From an uncultured Bacilli bacterium (GTDB taxonomy: Bacteria; Bacillota_I; Bacilli_A; RF39; UBA660): a stretch of DNA of 34,808 nucleotides. Of this stretch, positions 1 to 8,703 are shown one piece after another. The position numbers and the translations under genes are program-made. The DNA lies in NCBI GenBank assembly GCA_947632545.1, contig CANRPP010000011.1, positions 1-34,808 on the forward strand, in the 5' to 3' direction. The notes below the pieces were generated by a model, which saw nothing but the letters and a program-made list of their open reading frames with translations, was not told the DNA's origin and ran no database searches. The stretch's first letter is position 1. Each line of letters begins with the position of its first letter.

Positions 1-79
1 CCTGTTCCCATCCCGAACACAGAAGTTAAGCCACTTTACGCCGACGATAGTGTATGCAAAAATAGGAAGTAGCCAAGAT
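1..79 (+). rRNA. rrf: 5S ribosomal RNA, 3' portion (5' end lies outside the window)
   Basis: CCTGTTCCCATCCCGAACACAGAAGTTAAG...GCCGA...AGTAGCCAAG matches the conserved core of bacterial 5S rRNA; it is followed by a T-run. The exact 3' end is approximate. Confidence 0.93.
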
Positions 80-167
80 TTTTTTGTTTTTATTAAAATA
101 TTATTGTTATGCAGTAATATTTTTTTTAATTTTAAGTGTAAATTAATATCAATTATTGGCAAACTAG

Positions 168-196
168 TTGTATAAGTTTAATTTTTTGATTATAAT
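168..196 (+). promoter_or_regulatory. Putative sigma-A-like promoter for tsaE operon (TTGTAT-17-TATAAT)
   Basis: TTGTAT at 168-173, 17-nt spacer, TATAAT at 191-196, followed by an RBS and the tsaE ATG. Confidence 0.5.
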
Positions 197-214
197 ATAA
201 AAAGGTGATGGAAA

Positions 215-673
215 ATGAATTATAAGGTAGTAACATATTCTGAAAGTGAAACTATAGAACTTGCAGAAAATATAGAATCTGAAAAATTTCCTAATATGGT
301 TATTTGTTTAGAAGGAGATTTAGGTAGTGGTAAAACTGTATTTACAAAAGGTTTTGCACAAGCAATGGAAATTACTGAAGAAGTAACTTCTCCAACATTT
401 AATATAATAAAAGAATATACTACTGGGGAATTGCCTTTATATCATATGGATGTATATCGTCTTGATGGTAAAGTAGATGATCTTCCTATAGAAGAATATT
501 ACACAAAAAAAGGTGTTACAATAATTGAATGGAGTGATACTATAGCAGATTATTTACCAGATAAAAGGCTTGATATAAAGATTAAAAATTCAGATGATGA
601 TGAAAATAAAAGAACTATTATAATTACACCACATGGAAAAAAATATGAAGACTTATGTGAGGCTGTATTATGA
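215..673 (+). CDS. tsaE: tRNA threonylcarbamoyladenosine biosynthesis ATPase TsaE
   Basis: Walker A GDLGSGKT, SPTFNIIKEY, YHMDVYRL and IIEWSD motifs typical of TsaE; adjacent to tsaB and tsaD. Confidence 0.95.
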   Translation: MNYKVVTYSESETIELAENIESEKFPNMVICLEGDLGSGKTVFTKGFAQAMEITEEVTSPTFNIIKEYTTGELPLYHMDVYRLDGKVDDLPIEEYYTKKGVTIIEWSDTIADYLPDKRLDIKIKNSDDDENKRTIIITPHGKKYEDLCEAVL

Positions 674-1299
674 TAACTTTATATATAGATACTTCTTCAA
701 GCTATCTATATACTGGAATAGTTAAAGACTCAAAACTACTAATAGAAGTTAAAGAAGAATTAGGTCATGATTTATCAGAAGTAGCTTTACCTAAAATAGT
801 AGAAATGTTTGATAAAACTTCTTTAAAAGCTAAAGATATTACTAAAATAATAGTAGTTAATGGTCCAGGTTCATTTACAGGTATTAGAGTAGGTCTTACT
901 ATCGCAAAAGTTTTTGCTTGGAGCCTAAATATCCCTATAACTACTATAACTAGTTTAGAAGCTATGGCAGTATCAACTAATAGCAATAAATTATTAGTAC
1001 CTATAATTGATGCACGTCATGATTACGTATATGCAGCAATATATGAAAATGATGTTACAATACTAAAACCTTCATATATAAAACTTAAATCTCTATATGA
1101 TAAATTAGATAAAGAGTACTTATTTATAACTAATGATTTAATTGATTTAAATGGGGAAAAATGTGAATACAATCCAGATATATTAAAAATAGTTAATAAA
1201 TATGTCGATAAAGAAAATATTAATCCCCACATGGTTAATCCTGAATATTTAAAATTAACTGCTGCAGAGGAAAATAAACTAAATGGTAGTGGAACTTAA
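670..1299 (+). CDS. tsaB: tRNA threonylcarbamoyladenosine biosynthesis protein TsaB
   Basis: MITLYIDTSSSYLYTGI, GPGSFTGIRVGLTIAK and IIDARHDYVYAA motifs; start overlaps the tsaE stop. Confidence 0.93.
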   Translation: MITLYIDTSSSYLYTGIVKDSKLLIEVKEELGHDLSEVALPKIVEMFDKTSLKAKDITKIIVVNGPGSFTGIRVGLTIAKVFAWSLNIPITTITSLEAMAVSTNSNKLLVPIIDARHDYVYAAIYENDVTILKPSYIKLKSLYDKLDKEYLFITNDLIDLNGEKCEYNPDILKIVNKYVDKENINPHMVNPEYLKLTAAEENKLNGSGT

Positions 1300-1675
1300 T
1301 AATAAAAATTTATCATTACTAAATAATAGTTTTATAGATAAAGATGACGTATTAAAAGAACTATCTAATAATCCCTTTGCAAAATATTTATTATATTTAG
1401 AACAAGATAGGGTTATTGGATATATTTATTATAGTGATATTTATGATCGATGTGAAATAAATCAAATAGAAGTTATATTGGAAAAAAGAGGTTGTGGTAT
1501 CGCAACTAAACTTATGGATACATTAATTAGTAATGTTTCTAAAACAATCTCTTTAGAAGTTAGAGTTGATAATTTTATAGCAATAAAGTTATATGAAAAA
1601 TTTGGATTTAGTAAAAAAGCTATTAGAAAAGGCTATTACAATGGAATAGATGGTATATTAATGGTTAAGGAATAA
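1283..1675 (+). CDS. rimI: RimI-like GNAT N-acetyltransferase
   Basis: GNAT features (IEVILEKRGCGIATKLMDTLI; LEVRVDNFIAIKLYEKFGFSKKAIRKGYY); lies between tsaB and tsaD as in many Firmicutes. Confidence 0.85.
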   Translation: MVVELNNKNLSLLNNSFIDKDDVLKELSNNPFAKYLLYLEQDRVIGYIYYSDIYDRCEINQIEVILEKRGCGIATKLMDTLISNVSKTISLEVRVDNFIAIKLYEKFGFSKKAIRKGYYNGIDGILMVKE

Positions 1676-1735
1676 GACGCTAGAAAAAAGGGGTCTTTTA
1701 TGTTAAAATAATAAAGAAATGAAGTTGGTGGTATA

Positions 1736-2740
1736 ATGAAAGATACATATATATTAGGTATTGAAAGTAGTTGTGATGAAACTAGCTGTTCTATTGTTAA
1801 AAATGGAAGAGAAGAAATAGCAACAGTTATATCCTCTCAAATTGATATTCATAAAAACTATGGAGGAGTAGTACCTGAAATAGCAAGTAGAGAACATGTA
1901 AAAAATATAACTATTGTAATAGAAGAATGTTTAAAAAGAGCCAATATGAAAATTGATTTAGTAGACGCTATTGCGATTACATATGGTCCAGGATTAATAG
2001 GTTCATTATTAATAGGGTTAGAAGCCGCTAAAACATTGTCATTTATATATAATAAACCATTAGTACCAGTACACCATATAGCAGGTCATATTTATGCTAA
2101 TAGTTTGGAAAAAGAAATGAAATTTCCACTTCTTGCCCTTGTAGTTAGTGGGGGTCATACTGAACTTGTATTAATGAAAGATCACTATAAATTTGAAAAA
2201 CTTGGTGGTACTTTAGATGATGCTATAGGTGAGGCTTATGATAAAGTAGCTAGAGTTATAGGACTTGAGTATCCAGGTGGTCCTAAAATTGATGAACTTG
2301 CTAAAGAAGGTAGTCCTACTTATCAATTACCAATACCTTTAAATGATGATAGTTATAATTTTTCATTTAGTGGTCTAAAGAGTGCAGTTATAAATTTAAA
2401 TCATAAATTAACACAACGTGGTGAAAAAATTAATAAAGCTGATTTAGCAACATCATTTCAAACTGTTGCTATATCATCTATAATTAATAAGACTAAAAAA
2501 GCAATAATTAACTATAATATCAAGAATTTAATAGTAGCTGGTGGAGTTGCTGCAAATAATGGTCTTCGTAATGAAATTAATAATTTAGGTAAAGAACTTA
2601 ATATTGATATTACAATTCCTAAAATGAAATATTGTACAGATAATGCTACAATGATCGCAGCAGCTGGCTATTATGCTTATAAAATGGGTAGAGTAGCAGA
2701 TTTAAGTCTTAATTCTAAATCAAGTGATAAACTTCATTAA
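1736..2740 (+). CDS. tsaD: tRNA N6-adenosine threonylcarbamoyltransferase TsaD
   Basis: ILGIESSCDETSCSIV, PEIASREH, HHIAGHIYAN, VSGGHTELVLM and VAGGVAANNGLR motifs. Confidence 0.97.
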   Translation: MKDTYILGIESSCDETSCSIVKNGREEIATVISSQIDIHKNYGGVVPEIASREHVKNITIVIEECLKRANMKIDLVDAIAITYGPGLIGSLLIGLEAAKTLSFIYNKPLVPVHHIAGHIYANSLEKEMKFPLLALVVSGGHTELVLMKDHYKFEKLGGTLDDAIGEAYDKVARVIGLEYPGGPKIDELAKEGSPTYQLPIPLNDDSYNFSFSGLKSAVINLNHKLTQRGEKINKADLATSFQTVAISSIINKTKKAIINYNIKNLIVAGGVAANNGLRNEINNLGKELNIDITIPKMKYCTDNATMIAAAGYYAYKMGRVADLSLNSKSSDKLH

Positions 2741-2742
2741 AA

Positions 2743-2769
2743 TTATACTCTTTATAGAGTATTTTTTTT
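2743..2769 (+). terminator. Intrinsic terminator after tsaD
   Basis: ATACTC-TTTATA-GAGTAT hairpin followed by a T-run. Confidence 0.75.
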
Positions 2770-2807
2770 AAATATGGTACACTATATATACGAAAGGTAA
2801 TGATTTT

Positions 2808-3107
2808 ATGGATTTAAGAGATGAGTTTAAATATTTAGTAGGTGGTTATTTTGGTATTAGGGAAATGGATAACTATGATTTAAAAGTATATATATTAAAA
2901 GATATAGAAGATTATATTAAAGATTTTATAGAAATTAATCCTATTGATAATTTTAATTATAAAGAAGAAGCAGAAAAAATAAATGATGAAATGCCTTTAA
3001 AGACAAAACTTCAAGATAGTTTACTAGTATTAAATAAAATAGATGCTCCTATGGAATTAATATTTTTAGTTAAAGCTAGATTAGAAGATATGAAAAAAAA
3101 CAATTAA
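2808..3107 (+). CDS. Hypothetical protein (99 aa)
   Basis: Complete ORF with RBS (GAAAGGTAATG region); no family recognised. Confidence 0.7.
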   Translation: MDLRDEFKYLVGGYFGIREMDNYDLKVYILKDIEDYIKDFIEINPIDNFNYKEEAEKINDEMPLKTKLQDSLLVLNKIDAPMELIFLVKARLEDMKKNN

Positions 3108-3121
3108 TTTGCATATATTAG

Positions 3122-3150
3122 TTGAAATATGTAGTAAATACTATTAAAAT
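3122..3150 (+). promoter_or_regulatory. Putative promoter TTGAAA-17-TAAAAT
   Basis: TTGAAA at 3122-3127, 17-nt spacer, TAAAAT at 3145-3150, upstream of the thioredoxin-like gene. Confidence 0.45.
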
Positions 3151-3172
3151 AGTATAAGGAAGAGGTGTTACA

Positions 3173-3886
3173 ATGAAGAATAAAGGTATAGTTATAGTAC
3201 TTAGTTCTTTATTAGTATTAGTAGTTTTATTATTTACTTTTAATAATACTAGTAATATAAATAAAGATTCATATAAATTTAAAGAAGAATATGAAAGTTT
3301 AAATGGTAAAACTCGTGAAAAGGATGGTAAAAAAATAAGGAAAATTCATATCGATATAAATAATCCAATTAAGTATTCATCTGCAAGTGATATAGTAAAG
3401 AAGATGGATAATGGTGATACTTTTGTTGTTTATTTTGGATTTAATGATTGTCCATGGTGTAGAAGTGTTATAGAAAATTTAATAGCTGTTGCAAAAGAAA
3501 AGGATATTGATACTATATATTATGTTGATGTTAAAGATATAAGAGATGAAAAAGTATTAACTGATGGTAAAATTTCTACTAAAAAAGAAGGATCTAAATC
3601 ATATATGAAACTAATAAAAAAACTTGATAATGTTTTAGATGATTATACTTTAATGGATGAAGAAAATAAAGAAGTTTCAGCAGGTGAAAAAAGAATTTAT
3701 GCACCTAATATAGTAGCAGTTGTTAATGGTAAGGCAGAAGAATTAACTGATGGATTAAGTTCTAAACAAAATGATCCATATATGAAATTATCAAAAGAAA
3801 TGAATAATGAATCTAAAAAGAAAATAGAATGTATATTTAAATGTTTGGAAAAGGCTAATGTTTGTACAGCTAAAACTACTTGTTAA
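3173..3886 (+). CDS. Membrane-anchored thioredoxin-fold protein (CPWC motif)
   Basis: N-terminal TM/signal anchor; VVYFGFNDCPWCRSVIENLI gives a CxxC thioredoxin-like active site; Cys-rich C-terminus (CIFKCLEKANVCTAKTTC). Confidence 0.75.
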   Translation: MKNKGIVIVLSSLLVLVVLLFTFNNTSNINKDSYKFKEEYESLNGKTREKDGKKIRKIHIDINNPIKYSSASDIVKKMDNGDTFVVYFGFNDCPWCRSVIENLIAVAKEKDIDTIYYVDVKDIRDEKVLTDGKISTKKEGSKSYMKLIKKLDNVLDDYTLMDEENKEVSAGEKRIYAPNIVAVVNGKAEELTDGLSSKQNDPYMKLSKEMNNESKKKIECIFKCLEKANVCTAKTTC

Positions 3887-3893
3887 TTATTAG

Positions 3894-3925
3894 AAACTGA
3901 TAGAAATATCAGTTTTTTATTTTTA
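3894..3925 (+). terminator. Intrinsic terminator
   Basis: AAACTGATA-GAAA-TATCAGTTT perfect 9-bp stem with GAAA loop plus T-run. Confidence 0.85.
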
Positions 3926-3980
3926 TAAATTAACATTAATTAGATAAATACATATAATACTTTGATTGAAAGGAGAATAT

Positions 3981-4970
3981 ATGAAAAAAATTATAACTTA
4001 TATAGTTGGTGGTATTATTGTTTTAGTACTTGCACTAGCTGTATTTTTAAACTTCAATAAGTCTGATAAAAAGGATATGACTAAAGTTACTTTAGCAGAG
4101 GTTGCTCATACAATTTTCTATGCCCCTCAATATGTTGCAATAGAAAAGGGATATTTCAAAGATTATGGTATTGATATTGATTTAGTTTTAACATCTGGCG
4201 CTGATAAAGTAACAGCAGCAGTATTATCTGGAGATGCAGATATTGGTTTTTCTGGAAGTGAAGCAACAATTTATGTATATAATGGAGGAGAAAAAGATTA
4301 CTTAAAAACATTTGCTCAACTTACACAAAAAGATGGTACTTTCTTAGTATCAAGAAAAAAATATGATAATTTTAAATTAGAAGATTTAAAAGGTAAAAGT
4401 GTAATAGGTGGAAGGGCAGCTGGTATGCCTGAAATGACATTAGAATATGCTCTAAAACAAAATGGTATTGATCCTAAAAATGATGTAGATATTGATACTT
4501 CTGTTGCTTTTGCTGCAATGAGTGGAGCATTTATTGGAGGACAAGGTGACTTTGTTGCATTATTTGAACCAAATGCAACTGAAGTTGAACAACAAGGTTA
4601 TGGTCACGTAGTAGCATCAGTTGGAGAACTTGGTGGAGTTGTACCATATACATCTTATTCGGCTAGAGGAAGTTACATTGAAAAAAATAAAGAATTAATT
4701 AAAAACTTTGATAAAGCTATTCAAAAAGGTTTAGACTATGTTAAAAATCATACTGATAAAGAAGTAGCTCAAACTATATTAAAACAGTTTCCTGATACTT
4801 CATTAAATGATTTAGAGAGTGCAGTAAAAAGATATAGAGAAGCTGATACATGGCCTTCTACAACTAAATTTAGTAAAGAATCATTTGATCATTTACAAGA
4901 TATTATGATTGATTATGGTGCATTAGATAAAAAAGTTTCTTATGATGATTTAATGTATGATATAAAATAA
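3981..4970 (+). CDS. ABC transporter substrate-binding protein (NMT1/THI5/SsuA-like)
   Basis: AEVAHTIFYAPQYVAIEKGYFKDYGIDIDLV and GADKVTAAVLSGDADIGFSG are typical of NMT1/THI5-like SBPs. The ORF track begins at TTG 3966, but ATG 3981 has AAAGGAG upstream. No obvious lipobox Cys. Confidence 0.85.
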   Translation: MKKIITYIVGGIIVLVLALAVFLNFNKSDKKDMTKVTLAEVAHTIFYAPQYVAIEKGYFKDYGIDIDLVLTSGADKVTAAVLSGDADIGFSGSEATIYVYNGGEKDYLKTFAQLTQKDGTFLVSRKKYDNFKLEDLKGKSVIGGRAAGMPEMTLEYALKQNGIDPKNDVDIDTSVAFAAMSGAFIGGQGDFVALFEPNATEVEQQGYGHVVASVGELGGVVPYTSYSARGSYIEKNKELIKNFDKAIQKGLDYVKNHTDKEVAQTILKQFPDTSLNDLESAVKRYREADTWPSTTKFSKESFDHLQDIMIDYGALDKKVSYDDLMYDIK

Positions 4971-4978
4971 TTTGGAAT

Positions 4979-5013
4979 AAAAAAAGCTACACTTAATGTG
5001 TAGTTTTTGTTTT
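4979..5013. terminator. Bidirectional intrinsic terminator between convergent genes
   Basis: A-run + AGCTACAC-TTAAT-GTGTAGT + T-run. Confidence 0.8.
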
Positions 5014-5932
5014 AACCCATTACTTGGCCACCATTATTATGAAGTACTTGACCTGTTACATAACTTGAATCATTTGATGCTAAAAATACAAAAGTTGGAG
5101 CAAGTTCATAAGGCATTGCCATTCTAGCCATAGCAGCATCAGCACCTAGAGATGGAATTTTTTCTTTTACCCAACAAGCAGGTTGAAGTGGAGTCCAATA
5201 ATATCCTGGAGCAATTGCATTTACTCTAATATTTTTTAGAGCTAGATTTCTTGCTAAAGCTCTTGTAAATCCAACTATAGCATCTTTAGTAGTTACATAA
5301 TCAATTAATTGTGGTTCTCCATAAAATGCAGTAACAGAACTTAAATTAATAATAGATGCTCCACTTTTTAAATGTGGTAAGACTTCTTTAGTTAAATAAA
5401 ACATTCCATAAATATTTACTTTCATAGTCCAATCAAATTGTTCATCACTAATATTTTCTAGACAGTCTTGTTGATATTGTACTCCAGCATTATTTACTAA
5501 TACATCAATTTTACCAAATCTTTGTAATGTTGTAGTAACAATTGATTTACAAAAATTTTTATCTGTAATGTCACCAGACATTATAATACATTCTCCACCC
5601 ATTTTTTCTATATATTCTTTTGTTTCTTTAGCATCTTGATGTTCATTATAATAAGGTATTACGAGTTTAGCGCCTTCTTTAGCAAAGGCAACTGCAGCAG
5701 CTCTTCCAAGACCACTGTCTCCACCAGTTATAATGGCAACCTTTCCTTTAAGTTTACCACTACCCATATAATTTGGATTATCAAATATAGGTCTAGGATT
5801 CATTAAATATTCCATACCAGGTTGAACATTTTGTGATTGCTCGGGTGCTACTATATTATATTTTGTACTTTCAATACCTTCTTTACCATAATATTTATAA
5901 AATTTATTTCCAAAGCTATAATCAAAATTCAT
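5012..5932 (-). CDS. SDR family oxidoreductase (YdaD/GSP39-like)
   Basis: KGKVAIITGGDSGLGRAAAVAFAKEGA Rossmann motif, LVNNAGVQYQQ, and Y-x-x-x-K (DYVTTKDAIVGFTRALA); MNPRPIFDNPNYMGSGKLKGK N-terminus as in the general stress SDRs. Confidence 0.92.
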   Translation of the reverse strand: MNFDYSFGNKFYKYYGKEGIESTKYNIVAPEQSQNVQPGMEYLMNPRPIFDNPNYMGSGKLKGKVAIITGGDSGLGRAAAVAFAKEGAKLVIPYYNEHQDAKETKEYIEKMGGECIIMSGDITDKNFCKSIVTTTLQRFGKIDVLVNNAGVQYQQDCLENISDEQFDWTMKVNIYGMFYLTKEVLPHLKSGASIINLSSVTAFYGEPQLIDYVTTKDAIVGFTRALARNLALKNIRVNAIAPGYYWTPLQPACWVKEKIPSLGADAAMARMAMPYELAPTFVFLASNDSSYVTGQVLHNNGGQVMG

Positions 5933-6049
5933 AAATTACCTCCCATAAAAATATATGTTTTAAGTTATAAATAAATTTATAAATATGGTATAGTGTCATT
6001 ACCATTATATATGAACCTTCATAAAATAATATATCTGGGAGGAGATATA

Positions 6050-6799
6050 GTGAAAGATACTATACTTAATGTGAAGGGATTAAAAAAAATTTATCATGAT
6101 AGGAAAAGTGAAATAGAGGCTTTAGAAGATATAAATTTTACTGTTAATGAAAAAGATTTTATATCAATAGTAGGTCCATCTGGATGTGGTAAATCAACTA
6201 TTTTATCGATACTTGCTATGTTAGAAGAAAAATCAGGTGGAGAAGTGATATTAAAAGATAATATAAGTATTGGTTATATGTTACAAAATGATTCATTATT
6301 TTCTTGGAGAACTATATTAGATAACTGTTTAATTGGATTAGAAATTACGGGTAAACTTAATAAAGAAAGTAAAAACTATGTTTTAAAATTATTAAAAACT
6401 TATGGTTTATATGATTTTAAAGATAAGTATCCATCTAGTTTATCTGGTGGAATGAGACAAAGAGTTGCACTTATTAGAACTCTTGCTATAAAGCCTGATA
6501 TCTTGCTTTTAGATGAACCTATGTCAGCACTTGATTATCAATCTCGTCTTGCAATTAGTGATGATATTTATAAAATTATTAAAAATGAAGGGAAAACTGC
6601 AATTATGGTAACTCATGATATAGCAGAAGCTATAAGTATGTCTGATAAAATAATAGTCTTATCTAAAAGACCTTCAAAAGTTAAAAAAATATATGATATA
6701 AAACTATCAAATAAATCTACTCCTATTAATAATAGAAAATGTAAGGAATTTTCTAAATATTATGATATGATTTGGAGGGATTTAGATGTACACATATAG
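6050..6799 (+). CDS. ABC transporter ATP-binding protein (SsuB/TauB-like)
   Basis: Walker A GPSGCGKST, signature LSGGMRQRVALIRTL, Walker B ILLLDEPMSALD. The track start at 5993 is probably too early: GTG 6050 follows GGGAGGAG. Confidence 0.92.
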   Translation: MKDTILNVKGLKKIYHDRKSEIEALEDINFTVNEKDFISIVGPSGCGKSTILSILAMLEEKSGGEVILKDNISIGYMLQNDSLFSWRTILDNCLIGLEITGKLNKESKNYVLKLLKTYGLYDFKDKYPSSLSGGMRQRVALIRTLAIKPDILLLDEPMSALDYQSRLAISDDIYKIIKNEGKTAIMVTHDIAEAISMSDKIIVLSKRPSKVKKIYDIKLSNKSTPINNRKCKEFSKYYDMIWRDLDVHI

Positions 6800-7586
6800 T
6801 AAGGAACATAAAGAATATTTGAAGAAATTAAAAAAAGAAAAGATTATAGTATTTATTTTTAGATTTTTAATTATCTTTATCTTTTTAATAGGTTGGGAAT
6901 TATTATCAAAGTATAATATTATTAATAATTTTTTATCATCTAGTCCTAGTAATGTTTTAAAAACAGCAATTAATTTATTTGCAGATGGTAGTTTATTTAA
7001 GCATATAGGTATTACATTATATGAAGTTATATTAAGTTTTGTTGTTGCTACTGCAGTTGGTTTAATAATTGCTACAATACTTTGGAGTAATAAAACTATT
7101 TCTAAAATAGTAGATCCATATTTAACAATACTTAATTCTCTACCAAAAGTTGCTTTAGGACCTTTAATAATTATTTGGGTAGGAGCTAGTATAAATTCTA
7201 TTATATTTATGGCATTACTTATAAATACTTTTATTACTATAATTAATATATATAATGGTTTCATAGCGACAAATAAAAATTATATTACACTTTTAAAATC
7301 ATTTAGGGCAACTAAAAGACAAATATTTTTTAAATTAATTTTACCAAGTAATTATATAACAATAATAAATGCATTAAAAATTAATATATCTATGAGTTTA
7401 ATAGGTGTTATTATGGGGGAACTATTAGTATCTAAAAATGGATTAGGTTATTTGATAATGTATGGTTCTCAAGTATTTAATATAGATTTAGTAATTACAG
7501 GGGTTGTAATACTTGGAATTATTTCATATTTTATGTATTTTATAATTGAAAAGATAGAAATATATGTAAGAAATAAAAGAAGTTAG
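6786..7586 (+). CDS. ABC transporter permease (SsuC/TauC-like)
   Basis: Multi-TM protein; IGITLYEVILSFVVATAVGLIIA, LPKVALGPLIIIWVG, and the EAA-like loop FRATKRQIFFKLILPSN; overlaps the ATPase stop. Confidence 0.9.
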   Translation: MYTYSKEHKEYLKKLKKEKIIVFIFRFLIIFIFLIGWELLSKYNIINNFLSSSPSNVLKTAINLFADGSLFKHIGITLYEVILSFVVATAVGLIIATILWSNKTISKIVDPYLTILNSLPKVALGPLIIIWVGASINSIIFMALLINTFITIINIYNGFIATNKNYITLLKSFRATKRQIFFKLILPSNYITIINALKINISMSLIGVIMGELLVSKNGLGYLIMYGSQVFNIDLVITGVVILGIISYFMYFIIEKIEIYVRNKRS

Positions 7587-7600
7587 GCTTCTTTTTTTTG
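7577..7600 (+). terminator. Intrinsic terminator overlapping permease stop codon
   Basis: AAGAAG-TTAGG-CTTCTT hairpin followed by a T-run. Confidence 0.7.
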
Positions 7601-7648
7601 GTAATTCTAAATTTTTAAATAATTAAATATAATTATATGGGTGATTGT

Positions 7649-8626
7649 ATGTGTACTAGTATAGCTTTTAAAACTGATGATTTTTATTTTGGTAGAAATA
7701 TGGATTTGGAGTATGATTTTTCACAACGTGTTGTAATAACTCCTAGGAATTATATAATTAACTTTAAAAAAGTAAATCCAATGAAGGTGCACTTTTCAAT
7801 GATTGGTATGGCAACAATTGTGGATGATTATCCTCTTTATGCTGAAGCTGCTAATGAAAAAGGTTTATGTATGTCAGGACTTAATTTTCCAGATAATGCT
7901 TATTATAGTAAGGATTTAGATTATAATAAGGCAAATATTACACCATATGAATTAATTTTATGGATACTTGGACAATGTGAAAATATTTTAGAAGTAAAAG
8001 AATTACTTAATCATACTAATTTGGTTGATATTCCATTTAATAATAATCTTCCAGTAACTAAACTCCATTGGCATATTGCTGATAAAAATGCCTCAATTAC
8101 TTTAGAATGTACAAAAGATGGTATGAAAATATACGATAATCCTGCAGATATATTAACTAATAATCCTCCTTTTGATTTTCATATGACGAATTTAGCTCAA
8201 TATTTTAATCTTGAAACTAATATACCTAAAAATTGTTTTTCTAATGACTTGGGACTTAAACCATTTTGTAAAGGTATAGGAAGTATTGGTCTACCTGGAG
8301 ATTTTTCTTCTCCTTCTCGTTTTGTAAAAACATCATTTTTAATGCTTAACTCTAAGCTTATTCCAAATAAAGATAGCAGTCTTTCACAATTCTTCCATAT
8401 CCTTGATAGTGTAGGAGTAGTAAATGGTAGTATTATGTTAGATAGTGGAGAAGATTATTATACTATTTATTCTTCTTGTATTAATGCCAGTAGAGGGATA
8501 TTTTATTATAAAACTTATAATAATAGCCAAATTACAGCAGTTAATATGTATCATGAAGATATAAATAGTAATAATTTAATAAGTTTTTCACTCGTAAAAG
8601 AGCAGCAAATTGCTTGGTCGAATTAA
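7649..8626 (+). CDS. cbh: Choloylglycine hydrolase / bile salt hydrolase-like Ntn hydrolase
   Basis: Starting at ATG 7649 gives MCTSIAF with the Ntn nucleophile Cys2. Further matches: FGRNMDLEYDFSQRVVITPRNY, VDDYPLYAEAANEKGLCMSGLNFP, LTNNPPFDFHMTNL, GLPGDFSSPSRFVKTSF, YTIYSSCINASRGIFYYKTY. The track start at 7637 would bury the Cys. Confidence 0.92.
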   Translation: MCTSIAFKTDDFYFGRNMDLEYDFSQRVVITPRNYIINFKKVNPMKVHFSMIGMATIVDDYPLYAEAANEKGLCMSGLNFPDNAYYSKDLDYNKANITPYELILWILGQCENILEVKELLNHTNLVDIPFNNNLPVTKLHWHIADKNASITLECTKDGMKIYDNPADILTNNPPFDFHMTNLAQYFNLETNIPKNCFSNDLGLKPFCKGIGSIGLPGDFSSPSRFVKTSFLMLNSKLIPNKDSSLSQFFHILDSVGVVNGSIMLDSGEDYYTIYSSCINASRGIFYYKTYNNSQITAVNMYHEDINSNNLISFSLVKEQQIAWSN

Positions 8627-8642
8627 AATATATTTTGAACAT

Positions 8643-8672
8643 AATAAGTTAGATAATATTTAACTTATTTTT
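8643..8672 (+). terminator. Intrinsic terminator
   Basis: AATAAGTTA-GATAATATT-TAACTTATT perfect stem plus T-run. Confidence 0.75.
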
Positions 8673-8703
8673 TATGTTATAATATTTATATATAAAAAAA
8701 TTA

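Noticed and set aside
765-1232. Reverse-strand ORFs at 765-986 and 1023-1232
   Set aside because: Fully antisense to tsaB, which has strong family motifs; typical shadow ORFs.
3926-3980. Possible TPP riboswitch before the THI5-like binding protein
   Set aside because: The intergenic stretch is too short and lacks the conserved CUGAGA/CUGAUGAG-type elements.
6782-7264. 160-aa reverse-strand ORF
   Set aside because: Antisense to the ABC permease; low-complexity hydrophobic translation and no independent signals.
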